From the NCBI GenBank assembly GCA_964650975.1, contig CAZYWA010000075.1:1-21010 (forward strand): a stretch of DNA of 21,010 nucleotides. The letters are read 5' to 3'. Positions 7,824-16,668 of this stretch are shown piece by piece. A program made the position numbers and the translations under genes. Each line of letters starts with the position of its first letter. Position 1 is the stretch's first letter. The notes beneath the pieces were generated by a model that was not told the DNA's origin, searched no databases, and saw only the letters and a program-made list of their open reading frames with translations. This stretch comes from CAZYWA01 sp964650975 [NCBI: uncultured bacterium]. Lineage in GTDB: Bacteria; JADJOY01.

Positions 7824-9235
7824 CGCGCGCCGCGCGCGAACGTCGTCAGGGTGCGCAGCACGATTGCCGCATCGAGCGACCAGGAGCGGTGCCGGATGTA
7901 GTAGAGGTCGAGCTCCAGCTTGGAGCCCGCTTCCTCGACCGAGCTGGCGTAGGGCTGCGCGAGCTGCGCCCAGCCGGTGAGGCCGGGCCGCACCTGATGG
8001 CGCCACGCGTAGTAGGGGATTCGCTGCTCGAGCTCGCGAGCGATCTCCAGTTGCTCCGGCCTCGGTCCGACGAACGACATCTGGCCTCGCAGCACGTGAA
8101 GAAGCTGCGGCAGCTCGTCGATCCGGGTCTTCCGGAGCCAGCGCCCCACGCGCGTGAGGCGCGGATCGGATCCCATGGTCCAGCGTGACGAACCGGCCTC
8201 GGATCCGGCGCGCATGGTGCGCAGCTTCCACATCCGGAATGGACGGCCGAAGCGGCCGACGCGAGTCTGTGCGAAGAGCACGGGCCCACCGTCGTCCAGA
8301 TGAATCGCCAGCGCGGCGAGCGCCGCGAGCGGCAGCGTGAGCGGCGCGGCGGCGAGGGCCAGGGCCACGTCGCTGGCGCGTTTCGCGGCCTCGGTCCATG
8401 GGTCGGAGGTGTCCCAGCCACGATTCAGCAGCCAGTCGGGATGAATGTGCTGAATCGGGACACGACCGAGGGTTTCTTCGTAGAAGTCGGCATCCGTCGA
8501 GAGCCGGCAGCCGAGCTCCAGGCAGCCCATCGCGGGCACCAGGAATGGAGACAGCGACTCGCCACGGCTGGGCAGCACCAGGTCGTCGACCCGCTCGCGC
8601 TCGCAGAAACCGCGCAAAATGTCGGATCGGAGTGACGAGCCGGCATCGCCACCCGAGGCCGGCCCATCCAGCCGCACGAACCGGAATTCGGAAGGGCGCA
8701 GACGATCCAGGGTCTCGATGGTGGCGCGCGCCAGAGGACCGTCCCCGACAAATAATACGCACCTCTCCGGAATTCCCCAGACTCTGGCCAAGAGCCGGCG
8801 TGGCAGACCCAGAGCCAGCACGGTGCCAAGCCACGTCATGCCGGCGATCCACCGGCCTATCGGCGCGTAGCGGACCGTGTAGAAGAACGCCAGGGTTCCG
8901 ACTACCGCGAGCGACGCGGCGACCAGCGCCCGCCGCCACAGCAACACGCGCGAACGAATGACCTGCGATTCGTAGAGGCCCACGGCGTGAGCCGCGGCGA
9001 AGGTCGTCAGAGCATGGACCAGCGCCACGCTCCACGCGCGCGTCGCCGCCGGGTCGGCGGCATAGGAAGGCGAAAACCGGTGCGCGGCCAGCACGCCAGC
9101 GGTGGTCGCCGCCACGTCGATCGCGCGCCACGGAGCCTGGTAGAGCCGCGCCGCCGCGCGGATCGCAGGCTCGGCGCGCCGGATTACCTGGTTGGTTCCC
9201 GGACCGGGTGCGAGCCGCGAATCGGGGTCCGTCAT
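7820..9235 (-). CDS. Polyprenyl-phosphate sugar-1-phosphate transferase (glycan initiation)
   Basis: This 471-aa membrane enzyme starts the polysaccharide repeat unit by moving a sugar-1-phosphate from a UDP-sugar to undecaprenyl phosphate at the inner membrane. The N-terminal half (about 35-150) contains hydrophobic helices, followed by a nucleotide-binding-like segment with GDGPLAR (164-170), as in the WcaJ/WbaP-type long architecture. The catalytic domain begins with KRASD (285-289) and the membrane segment ALALAAAPLTLPLAAL. It then has GPVLFAQTRVGR (317-328), MWKLRTMR (335-342), DELPQLLHVLRG (373-384), SFVGPRPE (387-394) and RPGLTGWAQ (416-424), the signatures of the bacterial sugar transferase family (PF02397). 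Length matches long-form members. Transfer of glucose- or galactose-phosphate is plausible but not shown. It sits 33 bp after the polymerase gene and overlaps the next glycosyltransferase by 4 bp. Confidence 0.93.
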   Translation of the reverse strand: MTDPDSRLAPGPGTNQVIRRAEPAIRAAARLYQAPWRAIDVAATTAGVLAAHRFSPSYAADPAATRAWSVALVHALTTFAAAHAVGLYESQVIRSRVLLWRRALVAASLAVVGTLAFFYTVRYAPIGRWIAGMTWLGTVLALGLPRRLLARVWGIPERCVLFVGDGPLARATIETLDRLRPSEFRFVRLDGPASGGDAGSSLRSDILRGFCERERVDDLVLPSRGESLSPFLVPAMGCLELGCRLSTDADFYEETLGRVPIQHIHPDWLLNRGWDTSDPWTEAAKRASDVALALAAAPLTLPLAALAALAIHLDDGGPVLFAQTRVGRFGRPFRMWKLRTMRAGSEAGSSRWTMGSDPRLTRVGRWLRKTRIDELPQLLHVLRGQMSFVGPRPEQLEIARELEQRIPYYAWRHQVRPGLTGWAQLAQPYASSVEEAGSKLELDLYYIRHRSWSLDAAIVLRTLTTFARGAR

Positions 9236-9268
9236 GGGGCGAAGGATACGGTGCCCGGCCGATCGGCG

Positions 9269-11248
9269 TCAGGAGGCCGGAGAGGCAGGGAGCGGAGGAG
9301 GTGGCGGGATGGCGCTGGCCTCCCTCGCGGCGAGCGCGGCTTCGCGGCGCGCCACCTCGCGCGCGACGAGAGGCCGCGCCGCCTCCGGCAGAGCGGACTC
9401 GAGCGCCGGGCTCAGCCACACGGCGCGCACGAAGGCGGCGAGCGCCTCGGGGCGCCGGTCGAGCATCGCGTACGCGCGTCCCAGGTCGAGGTCGATCTCG
9501 GCCCGCTCGCTCCGCGCGAAGGCACGCGCGTAGAGGTCGAGCCCCTTCGCCGGATCGCCCTGGAAGAGCGCCGCGGCGCCGGCCGTGACCAAGCCTCGAG
9601 TGTCGCCCGGGATCCAACGCTCCGCCGCGCACGCACTCTCGGTCGCCATGCGCAGCAAGCTCGGCGCCGGCGGGAACGCGCTCGACGTCGAGGCGGCCTG
9701 CACGACGGCACTCGCACGGGCGATGGCATGCTCGCCCGAGAAGCGAGGAACCTCGGGGAGAGCCAAGGCCACGATCAAGCCGAGCGCGACCCTACCCGGC
9801 CAGACCCGTGCGACGTCCTGCCCGCCGCCCTCCTCATCGACGCTTCCGTCCTCGGGCATCGCGAGTCGCCAGCCGCGGCCGAGGGCGAGCAAGAGCGGCA
9901 CGCTGGTCGCCGGAGATTCGAGCGGAAACCAGGTGAGCGCCGAGATCGCCCCGGCCGTCGCCATCGCGAGGCAGACGCTCACCGGTCGCGCATCGGAGCT
10001 CGAGTCGTCCGAGGATGCGTGCGCCGCGATGCGCGCCAGTCGAACCAACGTCAGCGCGAGGGCGGCCAGCGCAGCTCCCGATCCGAGGAGCCCGATCGTG
10101 GAGACGCCTTCGAGGTAGTCGTCGTGGGCCATGGCGAAGTGAGCTTCGAGATTCGGGTTGGCGAGGCGCCGGCCGAGCCGCTCCTCGGCCGCGACCCGGC
10201 CAGGAATGAATTCCACCTCGAACGTTCCCGGGCCGAACCCCACGAGCGGCCGCTGGCGCGCCAGCTCGATCGCGCTGCGCCATGCGATCGGCCGGTACGT
10301 GAGGGCGCTCGTCCAGTCCCCGTGGCGCGCGGACGTGACCAGTGTCTCCACGCGGTGTCGCAGCGGCGCCACCGCACCGACCGCGACCGCGAAGCCGATG
10401 GCGCCGGCCATCGCGATTCCGATGGCGCGCGAGCGGAAGCGGACCACCACCACGGTCGCGAGCCCACCGGCGAGTGCCAGCCACCCCGTCAGGTTTCCGG
10501 TCACACCGAGCGCCGCGAGTGACAGGATCAGGAGCGCGGCCATCGCGGCTCGTCCGAAGCGCGTTTCGGCCGGCTGGGGATGGGCGAGAACCGCGCACAG
10601 CGACGTCGCCGCGAGCGCCATCACCAATCCGACCAGTCCCTCGTTCCCCAGCAACGCGAACGCCATTCCGCGGCCGCCCAGCCGCTCGACCTCGAAGATC
10701 CCGATCCAGCCGAGAGATTGCAGGATCGTCAGCAGGGCGGTGACGCCGGACGCGGTCCAAAACGCGGCGAGGACCGCGGGACCTCGCGATCCATCGAGAA
10801 GCCGGGATGCGCCCACCCCCATCCACGCGACGCCCAGCGCGAGCAAGCGCCAGCCGTCGAGCGCCACGGCCACCCGCGGCGAAACGAGCGCCGAGAGCAG
10901 CGCCCAGACGAGAGCCGCGCATACCAGCACCGGCGCCCAGCCCACGACCATGCCCGTCCTCGCCTTGCCAAGCGTGCAGCGGACGCCGTGCGCGATCGCG
11001 CGCCCGCCGAGCAGCATGGTGGCCGCCGCGATCCCGGCGACAACCACCAGCCGCTTGGGGGCGTCGAACGCCGCCTCCGCTCCAGGGTCGACGCACCACT
11101 GACTCGCGACGATCACGAAGGCCACCGTCGCGACCGCGAGTTGCAGACGGAGGCGCGATCGCGGAGTCTCGAGCGCTCGCGCGGGGGACTGCCGCCGCCG
11201 GCCGCCGCGCGAGCGGCCTCCGCGATGCGAGCGTGCCGGGCTAGCCAT
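9269..11248 (-). CDS. O-antigen ligase/Wzy-type polymerase with C-terminal TPR-like region
   Basis: This 659-aa multi-pass membrane protein has about ten to twelve hydrophobic segments between residues 36 and 500. The ligase/polymerase signature lies in the large periplasmic loop: TYRPIAWRSAIELARQRPLV (318-335), then GFGPGTFE (337-344) and AHDDYLEGVSTIGLLG (374-389), matching the Wzy_C/WaaL family (PF04932). Members polymerise lipid-linked repeat units or ligate glycan to an acceptor. After the membrane domain, residues about 550-620 form a TPR-like helical repeat (GDPAKGLDLYARAFARS, then LGRAYAMLDRRPEALAAFVRAV), followed by a Pro/Ala-rich tail. I chose the ATG at 11248, 14 bp after the preceding GT2 stop; longer frames only overlap that gene. 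An Arg-rich N-terminus (GRSRGGRRR) precedes the first helix. Whether it acts as polymerase or ligase is unresolved. Confidence 0.88.
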   Translation of the reverse strand: MASPARSHRGGRSRGGRRRQSPARALETPRSRLRLQLAVATVAFVIVASQWCVDPGAEAAFDAPKRLVVVAGIAAATMLLGGRAIAHGVRCTLGKARTGMVVGWAPVLVCAALVWALLSALVSPRVAVALDGWRLLALGVAWMGVGASRLLDGSRGPAVLAAFWTASGVTALLTILQSLGWIGIFEVERLGGRGMAFALLGNEGLVGLVMALAATSLCAVLAHPQPAETRFGRAAMAALLILSLAALGVTGNLTGWLALAGGLATVVVVRFRSRAIGIAMAGAIGFAVAVGAVAPLRHRVETLVTSARHGDWTSALTYRPIAWRSAIELARQRPLVGFGPGTFEVEFIPGRVAAEERLGRRLANPNLEAHFAMAHDDYLEGVSTIGLLGSGAALAALALTLVRLARIAAHASSDDSSSDARPVSVCLAMATAGAISALTWFPLESPATSVPLLLALGRGWRLAMPEDGSVDEEGGGQDVARVWPGRVALGLIVALALPEVPRFSGEHAIARASAVVQAASTSSAFPPAPSLLRMATESACAAERWIPGDTRGLVTAGAAALFQGDPAKGLDLYARAFARSERAEIDLDLGRAYAMLDRRPEALAAFVRAVWLSPALESALPEAARPLVAREVARREAALAAREASAIPPPPPLPASPAS

Positions 11249-11262
11249 GACGCGAGGCGCGC

Positions 11263-12132
11263 TCAGCGCGCGCCAGGCCCGGGAGCCGGGCTCGACCCCG
11301 GTGCATCGTATGCCGCGAGCCAGCGCTCCGCTTCGGCCCGATCGCGTCGCTCGGCCTCCGCCGCATCGCCGATCTCGGTCAGCTGCGCCAGCTTGGCCTG
11401 CTGAACGAACCGGTAGCTCACCATCAGCATCGAGAGGTGAAACCCGCGCCACCCGTCCTTCCAGCCGCCGTGCCACACGAACCGCATCAGCCACTCGCGC
11501 GCCGCCGCGCGCAGCGACGCGAACGGCGTCGCGCGCTCGCCGCGCTCGTGCCGCTCGCGGGCTTCGAACGTCGTGTAGCGATCCATCCGCTCCACGAACT
11601 GGCTCACGTCGCGCACGTGGAAGTGCAGCAGCAGCGCCTCACCGTCGGGCGGCAGGTCGACCACGCGAGTCTCGGGACGGAGACGCGGATGACTGTGGAT
11701 GGTGGTCGGGAAGATCACCGCATCACGCCGGAAAAAGCGCAGGCAGAGATCGCGGGACGGATTCCAGCCGCTGTGCAGCACCGCGGCGCCCAGCAGATGA
11801 TTGCGGCGCGGGATCCGGACCGCGTCGACATCGGAGGCGGCTGCGCAACGGATCAGCGCCTCGGCGAGCGGGCGCGAGACCACTTCGTCGGCGTCCACGA
11901 ACAGGATCCAGTCGCCGCGCGCCTGGTCGCGAGCGAAGGCCCGGCAAGGCTCGGCATAGCCCGTCACCGGATGGGGGATCACCCGGGCGCCGAACGAGCG
12001 CGCGATCTCGGCGGTGCGATCGGTGCTCTCCTGGTCGATGACGATCGTCTCGTCCACCCACGACCGGAGCGAGCGGAGCGCGAGATCCAGATTCCGCTCC
12101 TCGTTCCTGGCCACGACGATGGCCGAGATCAT
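11263..12132 (-). CDS. GT2-family glycosyltransferase, WaaE/KdtX-like
   Basis: This 289-aa cytoplasmic or membrane-associated glycosyltransferase starts MISAIVVARNEERNLDLAL. It has DQESTDRTAEIA (33-44) and the DADE metal/nucleotide motif at 80-83. These features, together with GYAEPCRAFARDQA, match the LPS-core glucosyltransferase group around WaaE (COG0463, GT2). Length is normal (about 250-290 aa). The ATG at 12132 overlaps the stop of the upstream flippase gene (ATGA), which supports this start over the longer upstream frame. The C-terminus (PGSSPAPGPGAR) is low-complexity. It likely adds one sugar of the repeat or linkage unit made by this operon; substrate is not determinable. Confidence 0.9.
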   Translation of the reverse strand: MISAIVVARNEERNLDLALRSLRSWVDETIVIDQESTDRTAEIARSFGARVIPHPVTGYAEPCRAFARDQARGDWILFVDADEVVSRPLAEALIRCAAASDVDAVRIPRRNHLLGAAVLHSGWNPSRDLCLRFFRRDAVIFPTTIHSHPRLRPETRVVDLPPDGEALLLHFHVRDVSQFVERMDRYTTFEARERHERGERATPFASLRAAAREWLMRFVWHGGWKDGWRGFHLSMLMVSYRFVQQAKLAQLTEIGDAAEAERRDRAEAERWLAAYDAPGSSPAPGPGAR

Positions 12133-13601
12133 GCGGGCTCGCGACGCCGGAGATCGATGGCGGCCCGGAGCGCGCGAGCGTCGTCGGGCCGAAGCAACGC
12201 CTGGATGGCTGCGTAAAGCGCGAGCGACGAAGCCACGGGCACCATCAATCCGATCCAGGAAGCCGGCGGACGCCCGCTCGCCGCGAACCGTACCAAGCCC
12301 ACCGCCGCGATGGCCACGAGCCATGGAAAGACCATCGGCTGCCAGGGTGCCAGCGGTACGTGGCGGCGCGCGTCCCGAACCAGCCACACGATCGAAGCCT
12401 GAATCGCCACGTTCGCGACGGCGAAGCCCATGACACCGAGCCACGCCACCAGCGGGATGCCCAGGATCCAGGTGGCGGCGGCCCACAGCACCGCGTATCG
12501 AAGCGGCGTGTAAGCGTCGCCCGCGGCTTCCAGCACCGCGAGCGACACGGTCGACGTGGGAGCCACCAGCGTGGCGAGCCACAACGGATAGACAAGCGGC
12601 AAGGCGGAGAGCCAGGTCTCGCCGTAGAAGATCCTCGTGGCCGGCTCGAGCCACACGAGCGTCAGCACCGCGAATGGCGCGACGATCACGTGACTCGATG
12701 CAAGCAGCCGGGCCGCCGAGTCGCGGAAGTCGGATTCATGAGCGCGTGCTCGGGCGAGCGCCGGCAGATAGAGCCGATCGAGGGCCAAGATCCCCCACAC
12801 CGGCCAGACCGCGATCATCTGCGCCCAGGCCACGCGGCCGACCGCCGCCACGCCGAGCAGCGAGCCGATCGCGACGGGCGCGAAAGCGTCACGGATCAGG
12901 TGAACGAATCGCGTCCCCTGGAAGGGGATTCCGAAGCGCAGATGCCTGCGAGCAACCGATGGATCCAGCGCGAGCCCGGGGCGCCAGCCAGCGGCGCGGA
13001 TCGCGAGAACCGCGCCCACCCCGGCCCGGGCCAGGACCGCGAGGCCGATGGCGCGCACGCCGAGCCGGGAGCGCGCCAGCGACACCGCGACGATCTGGAA
13101 GACCACCGCCTGAACCACCTCGATCCGAGCCAGCGCGGGGAAGTCGAGCCGCCTCTCGAGGAGCGCCGTGGGAAGAGACTGGAACGCCGAGAACAGCAGT
13201 CCGGCCGCGACGCAACGTGCCACCATCGCCTGCTCGCCGTTCCACCGGCCGTGCGCGGCGAGAGCGTCGATCGCGGGCCACAGGATCGCCACGATCGCCG
13301 CCGAGAACGCGAGCTGTACCGTGAAGAGCGAGCACACCTCGCGCGGCTCCGGCTCGCCACTGGAGCGGATCAGGCTCGCTCCGAGCCCCGCGCCCGCGGT
13401 GGACCCGAGCACACCGCAGGCGAAGAGCGCGATCCCCAGCGTGCCGAACCCGAAGGGGCCGATCTCGCGAGCCACGGCGCTGGCGCCCACGAACTGCAGC
13501 ATTTGCACCAGTGCGTGGCGCACGACCAGCGCCGTGGCTCCCCGTGCGAGCGACACACGTGGCGCGGCGGGCACAGGCACTTGCCGGGCAGGAAGACTCA
13601 A
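12129..13601 (-). CDS. Polysaccharide flippase (Wzx/MVF superfamily)
   Basis: This 490-aa protein of 12-14 predicted hydrophobic helices resembles polysaccharide biosynthesis (MOP/MVF superfamily) exporters that flip undecaprenyl-linked oligosaccharide across the inner membrane. The N-terminal part (residues 18-60) has the family look, with VRHALVQMLQFVGASAVAREIGP followed by FGFGTLGIALFACGVLG. Later Gly/Ala/Leu-rich helices are separated by short basic loops. The start is uncertain: the longest frame begins with TTG at 13601 without a good Shine-Dalgarno, and GTG codons within the first 16 codons are alternatives. It is the first gene of the - strand polysaccharide operon, and its stop overlaps the next start. 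The sequence is too divergent to name a specific transported glycan. Confidence 0.85.
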   Translation of the reverse strand: MSLPARQVPVPAAPRVSLARGATALVVRHALVQMLQFVGASAVAREIGPFGFGTLGIALFACGVLGSTAGAGLGASLIRSSGEPEPREVCSLFTVQLAFSAAIVAILWPAIDALAAHGRWNGEQAMVARCVAAGLLFSAFQSLPTALLERRLDFPALARIEVVQAVVFQIVAVSLARSRLGVRAIGLAVLARAGVGAVLAIRAAGWRPGLALDPSVARRHLRFGIPFQGTRFVHLIRDAFAPVAIGSLLGVAAVGRVAWAQMIAVWPVWGILALDRLYLPALARARAHESDFRDSAARLLASSHVIVAPFAVLTLVWLEPATRIFYGETWLSALPLVYPLWLATLVAPTSTVSLAVLEAAGDAYTPLRYAVLWAAATWILGIPLVAWLGVMGFAVANVAIQASIVWLVRDARRHVPLAPWQPMVFPWLVAIAAVGLVRFAASGRPPASWIGLMVPVASSLALYAAIQALLRPDDARALRAAIDLRRREPA

Positions 13602-13755
13602 GGACAGGGAGAATACGCCGCGCCGCGTCCGCGAACCATCCCGGAGCGTGCGGGCTACTTCCCCATCCGGTTTGAACCAACCGGGATGCGCCTGCAGGGA
13701 CCGCGGCCCGGCCCTTGCGCGCTACGGCGCCGCGACCGAACAGCGCTCGTCCAAG

Positions 13756-16284
13756 CTACGAGCCGGGATTGGCGGGATTGGTGCCCGCGAGGATCTCGTC
13801 TCGGTCGTATTTTCCGTCCGAATCTCTGTCCACGCCGACGCGCTTGGCCATGATGGCGGGTACGACCGTGAACGTCACCTCACTTCCGTCGGCGACTCCG
13901 GCGAGTAGATCGCCGGTCGAAGCCTGCTCGGCGGCCAGGTCCGTCTGGAAGAGATCGGCACCGAGATAGAAGGCGCCTCGCTGGACCCCAGCGGCGCGAT
14001 ACTTGGCCACGAGACCCAGCGCATCGGATTGCGCGTCGACCACGTCCTCGAGCTGCTGGATCCGAGCGAGGGTCGCCGGATCGGCCTGATTTCCCGCGTT
14101 CACCGTGAGCTGAACTCCGACCGCCGCCGGTGTATCGGTGGAGAAGCTGAACAGGAACGCCTCGATATCGCGGCGCTGCTGCTCCCCGGCCTCGCCGGGC
14201 TCGAACAGCGAGAAGATGTCGCGGTGGAGAAACGTGATGATCGAGTCGTCGGATCCATCGTGAAGGAATCCGAAGCCGAGGATGTTGTGGAGCGATTGCC
14301 GGTTGAAGCCGGCTCGCTCGTAGATGTTCTGGAGCGGCGCGACCCGGTATTGCTGCGGCAGGAAGAGCTGTGGACCCGGGACGATCTGACCGTTGGCGCC
14401 GTTGGGTTGCTCGTGGCACGCGGGGCAGAGAAGCAGCCCGGCGTTCAACGGCACGTCGTTGAAGATGTGCTCCCCGGATTGCGGGTTCCCGCCGTTCGCG
14501 AGCATGCCGTTCACCAGCGATCCGTCCAGCTGACGGTAGGGATTCGGGGGGAAACGGATGTCGGTGAGGAAGCTCTCGAGCGCGGTCATCTGGTCCGCCG
14601 TGGGCTGCGCGTCGTCCCCCATGAGCGACTCGAAGGCAGGGCTGAACGCGGCGAGGTTCTCGCGGTCGCCCCGCCAGTGCATCGGCTGATCGATGCGCAG
14701 GTGCTGGAAGGTCTGCGTGAGCAGCGGCCCCTTCATCGGGTGCCAGTCCTCGCACTGGTTGGATTCGACGCGGCAAGCACTCTGCTGGTCGAAGGTTTTC
14801 ATCGAGCCCGCGGGGTTGCCGAGATCCCAGGCCAGATGGTCCGTCCGTCCGTCGACGTGGCAGCTCGCGCAGGCCACCTGACCCAGGCCGGAGTTGGCGT
14901 GGGTGTCGTAGAGCATCGGACGGCCATTGCGGATGGTCTGCGGTGTCGGGTCGTAGAACGCCACGAGGCCGACCTGGGCGAAGGTTTGCGTATTGATGAC
15001 CGAGAGAGTCGAGTCGAAGCGATTGAACACGTAGAGCCGCGAGCGCGCCTCGTCGAGTGCCATGGAGGTGGGCCCCTTCCCCACGTCCACGCGGCCGAGC
15101 CGCGCGCCGGAAGCGCTCACCTTCACCACGTTGTTCGAGCCCATGCCGCTCACGAACCCGGTGTCGAGGCCGCTCGACCAGACGATCGAGCGCGGGTCTC
15201 CCAGCGCCTGGTTCCGCGTGGCCTGGGGCAGCGTGGCGGCCGTGTAATCGAGCTGCGGATTTAGATCGACCACGCTCGGATTGCCGGGCGCGCCGGGATC
15301 GAAGACCGCCATGACGTCGCGGACGAACTGACTCCGCACGTTGGGCTCGAAACGCACTTGATTGAGCGCTTCCGTCCCCACCACGGCCACCCGTCCGGTG
15401 TTGGTCACCGTGAGGCTCATGTCGAGATTCATGAGCCCGACGGCGTACGCCACGTTCGTCGGATCGGCGACCGGGATGATCGCGACGTCGTGATCGTCCA
15501 GATCCCACGTGACGATGCTGTTCCAGCTCTGCCCGTTGTCATCGAGCCACTGGCCGGTCGCGTGATTCTTCCGGACGATGAGCGACACCACCGGCGGCGG
15601 CGGCAAGCCATCGGACATCGGCGGCGAAAACGCGGTTCCTTTGTTGGGGGGAGGGTTTTGCCCCCCGTAAGGCCCCGCGGGATCGGACACGGTGTCGTAG
15701 GGAATGAGGGTCGTCGCGTTCCCGGACTCGAAGATCGCCGCGTAGACGCGGTTGCCGTCGGTCGCGAGAGCGCGCGGACCTTGACCCTGGATGGGAACCA
15801 CCATGGGTGGCGTCGAGAGATTCGCCGGATCGAAGATCTTGACCGCGTTTTCTTGGGAGATCGAGGCGAACGCTCGCTGAGGCGAGCCCGCGAACACGAC
15901 GTCGGCGGGTTCGTCGCCCACCGGTAACGTCGCGACCACGTTCAGCGTGTCGAGATTCACCACGCTGATCGAGTCCGAGATCCGGTTCACGACCCACGCC
16001 TCGGACGAGGTGCGCGCTCGAACCGAGACCGGATCGAGCCCGACCGGCACCTGGCCGACTTCGACCGGGAGGCTGCCGGTCAGCGAGAAGATCTCCAGGC
16101 GGTTATCGGGGGTGTCCGCTACCAGCAAGCGGGTCCCGTCCGGCGTGATCTCGAGACCGTGAACGGGATGGTTTTCCCAGTTGACGAAGTTGGGCGGCGC
16201 CGGAGTACACGCGGCAAGCGCAGCGAAACCGAGCGCGACGGGAATGGGGCGGAGGCGGAAGCGGCTCGAGCAGCGACGCCACAT
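13756..16284 (-). CDS. Lipoprotein: YVTN-type beta-propeller fused to di-heme cytochrome c
   Basis: The ATG at 16284 is preceded by an excellent AGGAGGG (16293-16299, spacer 8), giving 842 aa; a longer upstream frame lacks such support. The signal ends in the lipobox LAAC (C26), so the protein is probably lipid-anchored in the periplasm or outer membrane. Residues about 30-460 carry repeated YVTN-type motifs (PDGTRLLVADTPDNRLEIFS, VNRISDSISVVNLDTLNVVA, RSRLYVFNRFDSTLSVINTQ) forming a beta-propeller. Two covalent heme sites follow, CASCH (472-476) and CPACH (620-624), separated by a segment resembling di-heme cytochrome c peroxidase/MauG relatives (HWRGDRENL). The C-terminus (about 819-842) has DRDSDGKYDRDE, a calcium-loop-like repeat. 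An electron-transfer or oxidase role is likely; the substrate is unknown. It is separated from the flippase gene by 154 bp. Confidence 0.88.
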   Translation of the reverse strand: MWRRCSSRFRLRPIPVALGFAALAACTPAPPNFVNWENHPVHGLEITPDGTRLLVADTPDNRLEIFSLTGSLPVEVGQVPVGLDPVSVRARTSSEAWVVNRISDSISVVNLDTLNVVATLPVGDEPADVVFAGSPQRAFASISQENAVKIFDPANLSTPPMVVPIQGQGPRALATDGNRVYAAIFESGNATTLIPYDTVSDPAGPYGGQNPPPNKGTAFSPPMSDGLPPPPVVSLIVRKNHATGQWLDDNGQSWNSIVTWDLDDHDVAIIPVADPTNVAYAVGLMNLDMSLTVTNTGRVAVVGTEALNQVRFEPNVRSQFVRDVMAVFDPGAPGNPSVVDLNPQLDYTAATLPQATRNQALGDPRSIVWSSGLDTGFVSGMGSNNVVKVSASGARLGRVDVGKGPTSMALDEARSRLYVFNRFDSTLSVINTQTFAQVGLVAFYDPTPQTIRNGRPMLYDTHANSGLGQVACASCHVDGRTDHLAWDLGNPAGSMKTFDQQSACRVESNQCEDWHPMKGPLLTQTFQHLRIDQPMHWRGDRENLAAFSPAFESLMGDDAQPTADQMTALESFLTDIRFPPNPYRQLDGSLVNGMLANGGNPQSGEHIFNDVPLNAGLLLCPACHEQPNGANGQIVPGPQLFLPQQYRVAPLQNIYERAGFNRQSLHNILGFGFLHDGSDDSIITFLHRDIFSLFEPGEAGEQQRRDIEAFLFSFSTDTPAAVGVQLTVNAGNQADPATLARIQQLEDVVDAQSDALGLVAKYRAAGVQRGAFYLGADLFQTDLAAEQASTGDLLAGVADGSEVTFTVVPAIMAKRVGVDRDSDGKYDRDEILAGTNPANPGS

Positions 16285-16668
16285 GCTGAATACCCTCCTG
16301 CCGCGAATCGACGAGAGACGCGGTGCCGTTTCTTCTGAGCCGAAGGAGCCGGGTCGGGAGTTGGGGTCCGCCGGGTCGGTCCGGGCCGGATTCCGCCCAC
16401 GACCGAACCCGACCACGATGGTAGCACTGGTGCCGTTCCGCGCTCACACAAACTGATCTTCAGCGATGTGACCCGAGAGCGCTTCCGAGCGCAGGGTCAA
16501 GGCGGATCGCAACTGGCCGGATCAAGAGCCCTGCCGTCACCGAAGGCTGCTCGCGTGCCCGCCACCCGGCTGGCAGGTCATGGCATCCAGACGACGCCGA
16601 TCAGGACTCCGTAGAGACGGACGGCGGTAGGCCCGGCGACGAGAGGTGGGCCTACCGCCGTGGTGTTT
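16285..16668. other. Intergenic region without a convincing gene
   Basis: These 384 bp separate two - strand lipoprotein genes. The part next to 16284 holds the ribosome-binding site of the cytochrome gene and presumably its promoter, but I see no convincing -35/-10 pair. The only clear structure is the 14-bp inverted repeat at 16621-16661. Frames across the rest are short and have no recognisable protein features. Confidence 0.6.
16621..16661 (-). terminator. Perfect 14-bp inverted repeat, probable terminator
   Basis: ACGGCGGTAGGCCC (16621-16634) is exactly complementary to 16648-16661 across a 13-nt loop, starting 8 bp after the TAG of the - strand lipoprotein gene. No run of T follows on the - strand, so it is not a classical intrinsic terminator. 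Its position and stability still suggest 3'-end formation or transcript protection. Confidence 0.6.

Noticed and set aside
7824-9632. A long upstream extension of the GT2 gene that ends at 6816
   Set aside because: The extension covers the sugar-phosphate transferase gene in a different frame and is Arg-rich noise. The GTG overlapping that gene's stop is the natural start.
8987-10522. A 511-codon open frame on the + strand
   Set aside because: It is antisense to the polymerase gene and the start of the sugar-phosphate transferase gene. Composition is Arg-rich with no hydrophobic or domain pattern.
13667-13684. CCGGTT/AACCGG inverted repeat between the flippase and cytochrome genes
   Set aside because: The arms are only 6 bp with a 6-bp spacer and no T run, so it could easily occur by chance.
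12360-13853. A 497-codon open frame on the + strand
   Set aside because: It is antisense to the flippase gene, extremely Arg/Glu/His-rich and without domains.
16285-16416. A 44-residue N-terminal extension of the cytochrome lipoprotein
   Set aside because: It would bury the signal peptide and lipobox, while the ATG at 16284 has an excellent AGGAGGG at the right distance.
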